This document shows, piece by piece, positions 16,131 through 25,589 of a stretch of 64,000 nucleotides of DNA (its first letter is position 1; every line of letters begins with the position of its first letter). The stretch comes from Butyrivibrio sp. (GTDB taxonomy: Bacteria > Bacillota > Clostridia > Lachnospirales > Lachnospiraceae). Under the pieces are notes generated by a model, which did not search any database, was not told the origin of the DNA, and saw nothing but the letters and a program-made list of their open reading frames with translations. The stretch covers positions 20,608 through 84,607 of the forward strand of contig SVGC01000018.1 of the NCBI GenBank assembly GCA_015056495.1, written 5' to 3'. The position numbers and the translations under genes were made by a program.

Positions 16131-17468
16131 ATGAGACTGGGAAGCTCAAATAAATTTTTTTACTATGCAATGTCCAATGCCAAGAGCTTTAATTTAAGAT
16201 ATATCCTATCTTTTAGAGAAGCTCTTGAAATAAGCGCCATGAAAAAGGCTGTAAGAAAAGCACTAGATGTATATAAAGAGTTCTCCTGCAGAATTGTACT
16301 GCAGGATAACTGTTTTAGCTGTGAATACAGTTCAGAGATGCCTTTTTTTTATGAAGCTGATGATATATGGGATACTGAGACATTTGATTTTGCTTCAGAT
16401 GAGTTAAAAGGTTTTCCTTTTTATTTTCAATATACCAGTGATAAGCTGCTCATCTCGTACTTTCACGGGCTAACGGATATTGTGGGAATGAACACTTTTA
16501 TCAAGAGTGTTCTGTATTTTTACAGTATAGAGATTGGGCAGATAGATGATGAGGAGAAAAAAGAACTCGCTGATATAGTATTTTGCAGCGATGAGCAGTT
16601 AGAGGCTATAGAGGATGGAATAAGATATGATCCTTATGGCACTTGCGGCAATACTGCTGTAGAGCCTGATCATATCCATGAGGACGTGGGTGCATATTAT
16701 CTTGAAGATAATAAAAAAGATCATATGCACTATGAAGAGATTGAGATAAATACTGACGATTTTTCTAAGTTAGTCGAACAGTATAAGTCTTCTTTTGTGG
16801 GACTGATCATGGTTCTGACTCAGCAGGCGCTTAGGAAGAGCTATGAAACCGGCGATGAGAATGTAACTGTTATGCTTCCGGTCAATCAGAGACCATATTT
16901 TGGTACATCAGGAATTCAGACTAACGTTAACTGCTCTGACAGTATAATGGTAGATTATACGGCTGATAAGTCGCAGGAATCATTGATGGAGCAGTGTGCA
17001 TATACCAGGAGCTGTTTCGATAAGGCAATTAGAAGCAATAATTTCATTAAAATGGCTGGTGATAAAAATCAGCTTGTTACTGATTTTGAGAGTAGTGGCA
17101 GATCACCGGTTGACATAGCTGCAGAGGTTCAGGCGGCATATGATGAGAGTGGCTTTAACGGACTAAGCTATGTAATCACTTCGCCTGGGCGTTTTATACT
17201 ACCGCCTGCATTGGACAGACTCATTGAAGACATCGATATAAACAGCTATGCAGCTGCTCATAGTTTCTGGGTATATACCTTTAGAAAATCATTCCGTATC
17301 AAGTATTGTAGCAGGAATGATTCCCTAAAGCTCATGGATGCGCTTAAAGATGAGCTGGGACACCTGAATGTAAACTATCAGGAGCGGTGCAGAGGCATAT
17401 TAAAAGGTGACAGATTATATTTAAAGGATCTTAAAGAGGGGGGATCTGATGAATATAGGCGCAAATGA
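16131..17468 (+). CDS. HxxxD acyltransferase (condensation superfamily), paralogue 1
   Basis: This 445-residue protein belongs to the CoA-dependent acyltransferase superfamily that includes alcohol acetyltransferases, PapA enzymes and NRPS condensation domains. The catalytic HxxxD is His112-Gly-Leu-Thr-Asp116 at the end of a beta strand (LLISYFHGLTD). The usual Gly after Asp is Ile here, unlike the two paralogues downstream. A second typical segment is NVTVMLPVNQRP at about 245. Such enzymes move an acyl group from CoA or a carrier to a hydroxyl or amine. It overlaps the next paralogue by 20 bases. No carrier protein lies nearby, so a CoA donor is more likely. Confidence 0.7.
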   Translation: MRLGSSNKFFYYAMSNAKSFNLRYILSFREALEISAMKKAVRKALDVYKEFSCRIVLQDNCFSCEYSSEMPFFYEADDIWDTETFDFASDELKGFPFYFQYTSDKLLISYFHGLTDIVGMNTFIKSVLYFYSIEIGQIDDEEKKELADIVFCSDEQLEAIEDGIRYDPYGTCGNTAVEPDHIHEDVGAYYLEDNKKDHMHYEEIEINTDDFSKLVEQYKSSFVGLIMVLTQQALRKSYETGDENVTVMLPVNQRPYFGTSGIQTNVNCSDSIMVDYTADKSQESLMEQCAYTRSCFDKAIRSNNFIKMAGDKNQLVTDFESSGRSPVDIAAEVQAAYDESGFNGLSYVITSPGRFILPPALDRLIEDIDINSYAAAHSFWVYTFRKSFRIKYCSRNDSLKLMDALKDELGHLNVNYQERCRGILKGDRLYLKDLKEGGSDEYRRK

Positions 17469-18732
17469 TAAATTCTTTTTTCTCCTATCATATCATGGCA
17501 AGGCTGCTGTCATGCAGTATTCATTCATGCTTAAGGAAGATATTGATGTTGCTGCGCTTAATAAAGCTGCACCTATGGCAGTAGAAGCATTTCCATTGTT
17601 TGGACTCCGTCCTGTTGTTGAGAGGGATGGGAAGCTGATAATGGAAGAAGATCATGAAGAAATACTTATATCTCGTGATGATAGTAAAAATGTATGCCTT
17701 GGAAGTGATGATACGAATGGATACTTATTCAGGATCACATATAGTGACAGATGCATCAAGATAGTTGCATCTCATGCGATAGGAGATGGAAGGAGCATTT
17801 TATCCTTCTCCATTACGCTGCTGTATTATTACCTGCTGGAAACTGGCAGGCAGATAGATACTCAGGGTATGGTATATACCATCGAAGATAAAAATGATCC
17901 TACTCTTACGGACAATTTATTTGACAGGCTAAAGGAAGTGGATGCAACAGCCGGTCAGTCTCAAAGTGCGCCATTAGATAGATTCTTTTATTCCCCTGAA
18001 GAAAAAATATATATGGGAACTCCGGATACCAGAAGGCTTGTGCTGTCCTGGGATCAGAACAGATTTATGGAGATTGTAAGATCAGAGGGAGCTACACCGC
18101 TTATCTATGTACATGATCTTATTACCAGAACAATGTACGAATATTATGGGCTTAATGACAAGACCATAATAGCATTTGTTCCGATAGATTTACGGGAAAA
18201 GCTTGAGAGCAGGTCCCAGGCTAATTTTACTTTTAATGTGGATCTCTGGCTGGATAAGGAGCTTCTTGATAAGCCCGCAAAAGAGCGATATGAGAGCCTT
18301 AAGTCAATGCTCAGAACAGCTGGCAGGCTTGAGAATATAGCAGCAACGGTGGATGCGGTCAGGCCATTGTATGAGGAACTGAATTCCATGTCATTTAATG
18401 ATGTCGATAGGTTGGAGAACCTGCTGGATCTGTCCAACGTCACCAAGAGCTATTTGCTGTCTAATATCGGAATGATCAGGATGCCGGATGATATAGAGAA
18501 ATATGTAGCTGATGTGGATATTTATTTTTCTGCAAGAGAAGCGAGCCCTGTATATTCCATGCTGACTTTTGCTAATAAGGGAATGCTGATCATAGGTCAG
18601 AACTATGAAGAGACAGGTCTGATAGAGGCCCTTGGCAATAAATTTACCGAGCTTGGAATACCATGTAAATTGGAAGATCAGGGTATATTAAAAATGGATG
18701 ATCTGGATATACGACGTTTCAAGCATAGGTGA
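17449..18732 (+). CDS. HxxxD acyltransferase (condensation superfamily), paralogue 2
   Basis: This 427-residue relative has the standard catalytic motif His109-Ala-Ile-Gly-Asp113-Gly in IVASHAIGDG. The conserved N-terminus MNIGANDKFFF is shared with the next gene. The segment ISRDDSKNVCLG and the later FVPIDLREKL, typical of the second half of these bidomain enzymes, are also present. GAGGGGGG precedes the ATG, which lies inside the end of the upstream gene. Identity to the following paralogue is high throughout, for example EEKIYMGTPDTRR versus EEKIYMGTPDTKR, so this pair arose by tandem duplication. Reaction as for paralogue 1: acyl transfer to an unknown acceptor. Confidence 0.78.
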   Translation: MNIGANDKFFFLLSYHGKAAVMQYSFMLKEDIDVAALNKAAPMAVEAFPLFGLRPVVERDGKLIMEEDHEEILISRDDSKNVCLGSDDTNGYLFRITYSDRCIKIVASHAIGDGRSILSFSITLLYYYLLETGRQIDTQGMVYTIEDKNDPTLTDNLFDRLKEVDATAGQSQSAPLDRFFYSPEEKIYMGTPDTRRLVLSWDQNRFMEIVRSEGATPLIYVHDLITRTMYEYYGLNDKTIIAFVPIDLREKLESRSQANFTFNVDLWLDKELLDKPAKERYESLKSMLRTAGRLENIAATVDAVRPLYEELNSMSFNDVDRLENLLDLSNVTKSYLLSNIGMIRMPDDIEKYVADVDIYFSAREASPVYSMLTFANKGMLIIGQNYEETGLIEALGNKFTELGIPCKLEDQGILKMDDLDIRRFKHR

Positions 18733-18770
18733 GAATAGCAGAGCGGTGATTGTTCTGGAGGTGATTTAGG

Positions 18771-20063
18771 GTGGTCAATATAGGAGCTAATGATCTATTG
18801 TTTTTGTTTCTGTCATTTGGCGGAAAAGCAGCTGTTATGACATATAAGTATAAATTGGATGCAAGTATCGATGTGACTGCGCTTGAAAGAGCTGTCAAAT
18901 CTGCAGTAGAAGCATTTCCGCTCTATGGGCTTATGCCGGTCATTGATAAGGATGGGCATATCATGATGCAGCAGGATCAGGATCCATTGCCGGTCTATCC
19001 AGATGATGGAGAGGTGGCATGCCTTGGAAGCAGTGAGACTAATGGATATCTTTTTAGGGTTACTTATATAGATGATCAGATCAATATTACAGTATCCCAT
19101 GCACTTGGAGATGGAAGAGGAATCATGAATTTCACAGTGACTCTTCTGTATCATTATCTTGTTAACACAGGACATGACATTGACCCGCAGGGGATGATAT
19201 ACACTCAGGAAGATATTGGAGACCCTGCAGTCACGGAATCCATGATCGACAAACTGGAAAAAGTGGATGTATCAGAGCCTTTTGAAAAAAAGACAGTACT
19301 GGAACCATTTTTTGCACCTGAAGAAAAAATATATATGGGAACTCCGGATACTAAAAGATTTATTATTTCCTGGGATCACTCCGTGTTTAAAGCTAAGATC
19401 AAGTCAGAAGGCGCAACTCCTGTTGTATTTATGCATGATCTCATAGCAGGTGCCATGTATGAGTACTATGACCTGAAAGATGAAACTATTTCAGCCTGCG
19501 TTCCGGTCGATCTGAGAGATAAGCTGGGAAGTAGGGCACAGACTAATTTTACAGTCAATGTAGATATTCCAATCGACAAAGAATTACTGCAACTGCCTGT
19601 AAATGAGAGGTATAGGAGGCTAAAAAAAGATCTGGATGAGAAGGCAGGAATTGACAGGATAGCAGCTTCTTTTGAAGGATTAAAGCCATTCCTGGATATG
19701 GTCTCATCACTTAGCGTCAATGATATGGATAAATTAGGTCAGACGTCAGATATAGTCCATACATCCAAACCTGACAGGAGTTATCTGCTTACTAATTTCG
19801 GACTCTTAAAGCTCCCGGAAGATATAAACAGGTATGTATCAGATGCGGATGTGTGTCTTACTGATCTTGAGTCAACGCCAGTATATATGATGCTTACATA
19901 TGGCAATAAGGGTATGCTGCTGATAGGGCAGAATTACGAGGAATCGGGACTGGCTGAGAAGATAAGTCATAAACTTAAGGCGGCAGGTATTGATAATAAA
20001 CTGGAAGATAAGGGGCTTATAAGGCAGGATGATGTGGATATAAGCAAGTTCAAACATATATAG
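18771..20063 (+). CDS. HxxxD acyltransferase (condensation superfamily), paralogue 3
   Basis: This 430-residue protein has catalytic His110-Ala-Leu-Gly-Asp114-Gly in ITVSHALGDG and the same layout as paralogue 2, including VPVDLRDKLGSRAQTNFTVNVD. The start is a GTG at 18771 with GGAGGTGA six bases upstream; no nearby ATG has a comparable site. The two closely similar copies may act on different positions of one product or use different acyl chains. It is followed 16 bases later by the acyltransferase-3 gene. Confidence 0.78.
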   Translation: MVNIGANDLLFLFLSFGGKAAVMTYKYKLDASIDVTALERAVKSAVEAFPLYGLMPVIDKDGHIMMQQDQDPLPVYPDDGEVACLGSSETNGYLFRVTYIDDQINITVSHALGDGRGIMNFTVTLLYHYLVNTGHDIDPQGMIYTQEDIGDPAVTESMIDKLEKVDVSEPFEKKTVLEPFFAPEEKIYMGTPDTKRFIISWDHSVFKAKIKSEGATPVVFMHDLIAGAMYEYYDLKDETISACVPVDLRDKLGSRAQTNFTVNVDIPIDKELLQLPVNERYRRLKKDLDEKAGIDRIAASFEGLKPFLDMVSSLSVNDMDKLGQTSDIVHTSKPDRSYLLTNFGLLKLPEDINRYVSDADVCLTDLESTPVYMMLTYGNKGMLLIGQNYEESGLAEKISHKLKAAGIDNKLEDKGLIRQDDVDISKFKHI

Positions 20064-20079
20064 TAGGAGAGATGGTCAT

Positions 20080-21168
20080 ATGCAGAAAAGAGAAAACGGT
20101 TTGGATCTGATGAGGATCATAGCAGCATTATTTGTAGTGGCAGTTCATGTATGTACAGTACAGCGAAAAATTGTCACATCATCTGAAGTGCTTGACTTTA
20201 ATTATCATTTCTTTTCATTTATGCGTCATTGGGCTCAGTCAGCAGTTACGGTGTTTATCATGGTATCCGGTGCTTTTGTTATTAAGGGAAAGACTACTCG
20301 CAATTACAGAGCTTTTTATAAAAAGAGCTGGGGTAAGCTTGTAGTTCCGACTATAGTTTTTACTATATTTTATCTTTTCTTTGAATGGCTTGTGTATTAC
20401 AGGGTAGGAGTATATGGAAGTTTCCTGGAAGAAGGTGTAGCTCTTAAATCATTTATTCTACAGGTGATTTTAACCCTTCAGGGTCTCCCGGCTGAACACA
20501 TGTGGTACATGTATGCTCTTATCGGTTTATATATTCTTGGACCAATGCTGGCTTATGCCAATGATAATATGACTGATAAAGACTTTACTATCCTTGCTGT
20601 TGTAATGTGTGTCTGGGGAGTAATTGATGCTCTTACTCAGCCGCCAATACTGAATTGGGGTATCGGCTACGTCTCAAGGCTACTTGGAATCTTTATGATG
20701 GGCTATGTAGTGCATGAATGGGCGCTTAAGAAGAGTGGAAACGGGCTGGCTATAGGTTTGATCTGCGCAGGAGTATTAGTCAATGTGATTGAATATATTA
20801 TTCATCTGCTTTTACTGAATAATGAGACCTTTGATGAGATCATCGCACCTCAGAGACCATATAATGCGCTTATCGTGGTAACGGCGATGTTGTATATTGC
20901 CGGCTTTACTATTTTAGACATAGATACGAAGCTGACATATCCGTCTGCGCTTACTTACTGGGTATATCTTGTACATCCAGCAGTAATGATGATTGTTTTC
21001 ATGATAGAATCTGTTGTTTTGCGCATTCCATATCTTGAGCTCGGAACAACTAATATGATCATGTCAGGAGTTGCTAATACTGTGATAGTGTACCTTCTGT
21101 CATTTGTTGTCGGGCACCTGATTGAAAAATATGTATTCGGAAGAAAGAACAAAGCTAAAGCACAGTAG
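20080..21168 (+). CDS. Acyltransferase-3 family membrane protein
   Basis: This 362-residue integral membrane protein has about ten hydrophobic segments. The family signature is at the start: NGLDLMRIIAALFVVAVHV, with the His in VAVHV typical of membrane O-acyltransferases (OafA/NodX group). HMWYMYALIGLYILGP at about 140 is another conserved loop. These proteins acetylate or succinylate sugars on the membrane, often on surface polysaccharides, glycolipids or antibiotics. Its place between soluble acyltransferases and an exporter fits modification of the cluster product at the membrane before or during export. AGGAGA lies eight bases before the ATG. Confidence 0.88.
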   Translation: MQKRENGLDLMRIIAALFVVAVHVCTVQRKIVTSSEVLDFNYHFFSFMRHWAQSAVTVFIMVSGAFVIKGKTTRNYRAFYKKSWGKLVVPTIVFTIFYLFFEWLVYYRVGVYGSFLEEGVALKSFILQVILTLQGLPAEHMWYMYALIGLYILGPMLAYANDNMTDKDFTILAVVMCVWGVIDALTQPPILNWGIGYVSRLLGIFMMGYVVHEWALKKSGNGLAIGLICAGVLVNVIEYIIHLLLLNNETFDEIIAPQRPYNALIVVTAMLYIAGFTILDIDTKLTYPSALTYWVYLVHPAVMMIVFMIESVVLRIPYLELGTTNMIMSGVANTVIVYLLSFVVGHLIEKYVFGRKNKAKAQ

Positions 21169-21181
21169 CAGGAGAATTCTT

Positions 21182-22945
21182 ATGAAACATATAATAAGGA
21201 TCATAAACAAAAAAGAGTTTTTTCTTTTGGGAATATGTGCATTTCTGATTGCCTGTCAGGTTGTACTTGAGATACATATCCCGAATAATATGGGAGAGAT
21301 CACAGAACTTATATATTCCGGAACATCATCTTTTGATGAAGAGTTAGTAATTGGAAGAAATATGCTGGGATTTGCTCTCATGTCATTTTTATGTGCTTTT
21401 ATAGTATCCTTTATTGTTTCAAAAGTGGGCGCCCACATTGATTGTTTATTGAGAAAAAAAGTATTTGAAAAGATCACGTCATTTTCATTACAGGAAGTTG
21501 GAGAATTTGGTACATCCAGCCTTATCGCCAGATGTACTACTGATATCATGCAGGTGCAGGCTTTCTTTGTAAATGGCTTCCAGATTTTTGTAAAGTCGAT
21601 ATTTATGATCTTCTGGATAACTGTTCAGATATCTATAGGTCATATTTATTGGAGAGTTGCAACGGTTATTTCTGTTGTATTATTGGCAATAATTTTAACT
21701 GCCATTGTTATGTCCATACTTCCTGCTGTAAAGAAGATCCAGAAGACGGGTGATGAGCTGATAAGGGTGAGCAGTGAGCATATTAGTGGTTTAAGGAACG
21801 TTCATGCCTATAATGCATATAGTCTGCAGAGAACGAGACTTCAGGATAAAAATGACAAGATGACTTCTCTGGAGTTGTCCTACGATATGTCAATGGCGCT
21901 GTTTTCACCAATAGCAAATGTTATTATGTATATGCTTATGATCTCTATCTATATTATTGGTGCGTATCTGATTTCTCAGGCTGATTCAGAACTCAGCATA
22001 GTTCTTGATTCACAGATGATCGTTTTTATATCATATGCATCTATTCTGATAAGTTCATTTATCTATTTGATAATGGTCTTGGCACTACTTCCTAATGCCT
22101 GGGTTTCTCTCAGGCGTATAGCGCAGGTATTGGACAAGCCGCTTAGTATATCAGATCCTGAGAGCACCGATAGTCTTGAGGGCAGTGGCGTAAAAGGCAG
22201 TATAGAGTTTAAAAATGTTAGTTTCAAATATCCGGGCAGTTGTGAATATGCGCTCAGAGATATTTCTTTTAGCATAAAACAAGGTGATATCGTGGCGATA
22301 ATAGGAGCCACAGGAAGTGGAAAGACTACGCTTTTGAATCTTATCCCGAGATTTTACGATGTTACTGAGGGTGAGATTGATGTCAATGGCGTTGATATAA
22401 GAAAGAGCAGTCTTAGAGAACTTAGAAATATCATAGGATATGTTCCTCAAAAGAGCTTTCTTTTTACCGGCACGATATTTGAAAACCTATCCTATGGCGA
22501 TAACGGCAGCATGAAGAAGATGCTCTCTGAGATCAAGAAGGCTGCGCAGATTGGCCAGGCTGATGAATTTATAAGCATGAAAGAAAATGGTTATGATTCA
22601 AGAGTTGAAGAAGGAGGTTCTAATTTTTCAGGTGGTCAGAAGCAGCGTCTTACAATTACAAGAGCAATAGCAAGAGATCCTGAGATATTCTTGTTTGATG
22701 ATTCTTTTTCTGCACTGGACAATAAGACTGATAAGTTATTGCGTTCAGAGCTGAAAGAGGCTGCAGGTGATTCTACAATGCTGATCGTGGCTCAGAAGAT
22801 CTCTACAGTTAGAAGTGCAGATATGATACTTGTTATGGATGAGGGCAGACTCGTAGGCGTAGGTACTCATGATGAACTCATGGAGAACTGTGAGGTATAT
22901 AAGGATATAGTTTCATCACAGACAGATTCGGAGGTGGCATCATGA
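21182..22945 (+). CDS. Heterodimeric ABC exporter, degenerate-site subunit
   Basis: This half-transporter of about 587 residues has six membrane segments (about 15-310) and then a nucleotide-binding domain with GATGSGKTT (near 375) and signature FSGGQ. The start at 21182 is chosen for its AGGAG site; an earlier in-frame ATG at 21122 lies inside the preceding gene. Walker B ends FLFDDS, with Asp where catalytic Glu is expected, and the switch residue is Gln (VAQKIST) rather than His. These changes mark the non-catalytic site found in one partner of heterodimeric exporters such as TmrAB or BmrCD. Its last 4 bases overlap the partner gene. It probably exports the cluster product. Confidence 0.92.
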   Translation: MKHIIRIINKKEFFLLGICAFLIACQVVLEIHIPNNMGEITELIYSGTSSFDEELVIGRNMLGFALMSFLCAFIVSFIVSKVGAHIDCLLRKKVFEKITSFSLQEVGEFGTSSLIARCTTDIMQVQAFFVNGFQIFVKSIFMIFWITVQISIGHIYWRVATVISVVLLAIILTAIVMSILPAVKKIQKTGDELIRVSSEHISGLRNVHAYNAYSLQRTRLQDKNDKMTSLELSYDMSMALFSPIANVIMYMLMISIYIIGAYLISQADSELSIVLDSQMIVFISYASILISSFIYLIMVLALLPNAWVSLRRIAQVLDKPLSISDPESTDSLEGSGVKGSIEFKNVSFKYPGSCEYALRDISFSIKQGDIVAIIGATGSGKTTLLNLIPRFYDVTEGEIDVNGVDIRKSSLRELRNIIGYVPQKSFLFTGTIFENLSYGDNGSMKKMLSEIKKAAQIGQADEFISMKENGYDSRVEEGGSNFSGGQKQRLTITRAIARDPEIFLFDDSFSALDNKTDKLLRSELKEAAGDSTMLIVAQKISTVRSADMILVMDEGRLVGVGTHDELMENCEVYKDIVSSQTDSEVAS

Positions 22946-24675
22946 AGAGATGGCTAAAAGGGACTCTGGAACTGATCAGACCGTACAGTTTGTTATATTT
23001 TGGCGGACTTATTCTTGGTAGTGCGGGCTCTTTTCTTGATGTATTTATTCCTAAGTTTATTGAGAGAATTGCCAGGACTATCAAAGATGGTGTGCAGGCT
23101 TCAAATATGGATTTTAACAAGATCTGGTCCTATTCGCTATATGCAGGGCTTGTAATAGCGATTGGCTTTATTTGTAGTGTTATGGGTACCAGATTCCTGG
23201 CAAGAGGCGGTAAATACGTCATACGTGACCTTAGAATGTCCATGAATGATAAGACGGACCGTATCAAGATGAATTATTTTGATACTAATCCACTTGGAGA
23301 TTCTTTGAGCCGTCTGACTGCTGATGTATCAACTTATTCCGCAGCTCTTTCATCCAATATAGGTACACTGGTATTTTCACTGATCATAACTATGGGCTGC
23401 ATTATCATGATGTTAAAGAGCAATGTAATCCTTGCAGTATGTGCTTTTATCAGTATTGCGGCAGGCCTCCTGATCAACAGCTCATTGACTTCAATTGGAT
23501 CTAAAGCCATAAGAGAGCAGAGAAAGCTTCTGGGCGGCATGAATGCTATGGTCAGCGAGACAATCAACGGACATCTTATTATTAAAGCTTTTAACAGTGA
23601 GACAGAAGTGCTGGAACAGTTTGATGAGACCAATAACAAAATGGCGTCGACACTTTCACGTTCACAGTTTTTTCTTGGAATACTGGTTCCATTTATGGAT
23701 TTTATAAGTAATATCACATATGTAGTGGTATGTGTCACAGGATCTTTCATGATAATGAAAGGAAGCCTTGATATGGAAGTGCTGGCGGCTTTTATTCTCT
23801 ATATCAAGATGATCACATCTCCAATAACCAAGATTATCCATACAATAGGCAATATCCAGCCGGCAATAGCATGTGCAGATCGAATATTTGAATATATGGA
23901 TCTGGAAGAGGAAATAGATGATGGACAGGTAAAACCTGAGAATATAAAAGGTGCAGTTGAGTTTAAACATGTACATTTCGGTTATGTAGAAGGTCAGACA
24001 ATATTAAAAGACTTTTCCGCAAGTGTGCAACCGGGCATGAAGGTTGCAATTGTCGGACCTACCGGCGCAGGAAAGTCGACACTGATCAACCTTCTCATGC
24101 GTTTTTATGAGATAGGATCCGGAGATATCTTAATTGATGGAATCTCCATAAAGGAAATGTCCAGAAAGGATCTTCACAATATCTTTTCAATGGTATTGCA
24201 GGAGACATGGACTTTTGAAGGAAGTATTAGAGAAAACATTGCTTATTCAACAGAAAATGTAGAGAACCAGGATATTGAGCATGTTTTGGAGGAATCAGGA
24301 CTTAAATTTATGGTATCTCAGCTTCCGGATGGCGTAGATACAACCTTGTCAGAGAACAGTAGTGTTTCAGCAGGTCAGAAACAGCTCATAACTATTGCGA
24401 GAGCTATGCTGAAGAGAGCACAGATCATGATATTAGATGAAGCGACATCTTCTGTTGATACCAGAACAGAGAAACTGATCCAGAGTGCTATCGATAAGAT
24501 GACCAAGGGACACACCAGTTTTGTGATAGCTCATAGACTATCCACTATCAAGAACGCAGACATCATCTTTGTACTTAAAGACGGAGATATCATAGAAACA
24601 GGTAACCATAAGGAACTATTGGCCAAGGGCGGATTCTACAGTGAATTGTATAGGACAGGAATGGAGGAAGCATGA
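22942..24675 (+). CDS. Heterodimeric ABC exporter, catalytic-site subunit
   Basis: This 577-residue half-transporter has six membrane segments and a nucleotide-binding domain with GPTGAGKST, signature VSAGQ in place of LSGGQ, Walker B ILDEATSS with catalytic Glu, and switch His in VIAHRLST. It supplies the Walker B and His that the upstream subunit lacks. Its own altered signature would face the partner's degenerate site, so the pair is a matched asymmetric heterodimer. It overlaps both neighbours by 4 bases (ATGA), evidence for equal expression. The cargo is unknown. Confidence 0.93.
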   Translation: MKRWLKGTLELIRPYSLLYFGGLILGSAGSFLDVFIPKFIERIARTIKDGVQASNMDFNKIWSYSLYAGLVIAIGFICSVMGTRFLARGGKYVIRDLRMSMNDKTDRIKMNYFDTNPLGDSLSRLTADVSTYSAALSSNIGTLVFSLIITMGCIIMMLKSNVILAVCAFISIAAGLLINSSLTSIGSKAIREQRKLLGGMNAMVSETINGHLIIKAFNSETEVLEQFDETNNKMASTLSRSQFFLGILVPFMDFISNITYVVVCVTGSFMIMKGSLDMEVLAAFILYIKMITSPITKIIHTIGNIQPAIACADRIFEYMDLEEEIDDGQVKPENIKGAVEFKHVHFGYVEGQTILKDFSASVQPGMKVAIVGPTGAGKSTLINLLMRFYEIGSGDILIDGISIKEMSRKDLHNIFSMVLQETWTFEGSIRENIAYSTENVENQDIEHVLEESGLKFMVSQLPDGVDTTLSENSSVSAGQKQLITIARAMLKRAQIMILDEATSSVDTRTEKLIQSAIDKMTKGHTSFVIAHRLSTIKNADIIFVLKDGDIIETGNHKELLAKGGFYSELYRTGMEEA

Positions 24676-25589
24676 ATACAAGCTTTGACGGATTGAGAGA
24701 GGTTTCTGCGCAAGGACTTACCAAAATAGGAGGCGGCATCAGCGGAAGTGTTTATGCATTAAATGATGAACAGATACTTAAGGTATACGCTGATTCAGTC
24801 ACTTATGAAGAAGTAAGCCATCTGTTTGATGTTAGCGTATTCCTTGATAAAAATGGGATAAAAACTGCAAAAGCCTATGAAATAGTTAATGCTGATGGTG
24901 TTTACGGTATTATCCAGCAATACATAGATGGAGAGGCACTTCCCAAACTCATTGCCAATGGGGCTATTTCCAGACAGGAAGCAGCGCAGCGTATGGGAGA
25001 GCTGCTTAACAGATTGCATGATATAGAACCGGACCATAAGATTCTTCCTACTCTGGATACAATGTTTGGAGGACTGCTGGACAGGTGCGGAGACAGATTA
25101 AATAAGCTGGAGAAAAAGCGCATGGCCCAGTCCATAGGTAGGTTATCTTGCGGGGAAGTGATACTCCACGGGGATTTTCATGAGAATAATATTATGGTCA
25201 AGGATAATGAGTTTTATCTCATTGATCTTGACAGTGTTTGCATAGGTTCTCCGCTTTTTGAGTTTTTGCAGATATTTTGCGTTTATCAAAATGATATACC
25301 AGTGGAAATGCAAGAGGCATTGCATCTTAGTCCTGAAGATGTCACTGCGTTTCTGAGAAAAATGCTTGAGGTGTATTTCCATACAACAGACAATTCTATT
25401 ATAGATAAATGGGTTGATATTTTTTCGCATATGGGCAATTTTAATAGGTTCCTGGCGCATTTTTTGATGGCACGCGGAGATGAAGATGGACAGCTGCGAA
25501 GATATGCTACAGAGAATTTAGAGAAGGTTGCCAGGGAACTTGAAGCAGCTGCAGAAGCCTGCAGCGGATTGGAGTACAGATGGAAGTAA
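24672..25589 (+). CDS. APH/choline-kinase-like phosphotransferase
   Basis: This 305-residue kinase-fold protein has a glycine-rich start (TKIGGGISGSVYAL), the catalytic loop HGDFHENN at about 166-173 and the metal-binding IDLDS some 15 residues later. These are the Brenner motifs of the aminoglycoside phosphotransferase/choline kinase superfamily. It would transfer phosphate from ATP to a hydroxyl of a small molecule, sugar or alcohol. In this cluster it could phosphorylate a precursor or give self-resistance to the exported product, but neither role is shown. It overlaps the exporter gene by 4 bases and the next glycosyltransferase by 10. Confidence 0.85.
   Translation: MNTSFDGLREVSAQGLTKIGGGISGSVYALNDEQILKVYADSVTYEEVSHLFDVSVFLDKNGIKTAKAYEIVNADGVYGIIQQYIDGEALPKLIANGAISRQEAAQRMGELLNRLHDIEPDHKILPTLDTMFGGLLDRCGDRLNKLEKKRMAQSIGRLSCGEVILHGDFHENNIMVKDNEFYLIDLDSVCIGSPLFEFLQIFCVYQNDIPVEMQEALHLSPEDVTAFLRKMLEVYFHTTDNSIIDKWVDIFSHMGNFNRFLAHFLMARGDEDGQLRRYATENLEKVARELEAAAEACSGLEYRWK

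Noticed and set aside
16131..20063. Nonribosomal peptide synthetase condensation domains
   Set aside because: The three proteins share the HxxxD fold, but there are no adenylation or carrier-protein domains nearby. Stand-alone acyltransferases fit better.
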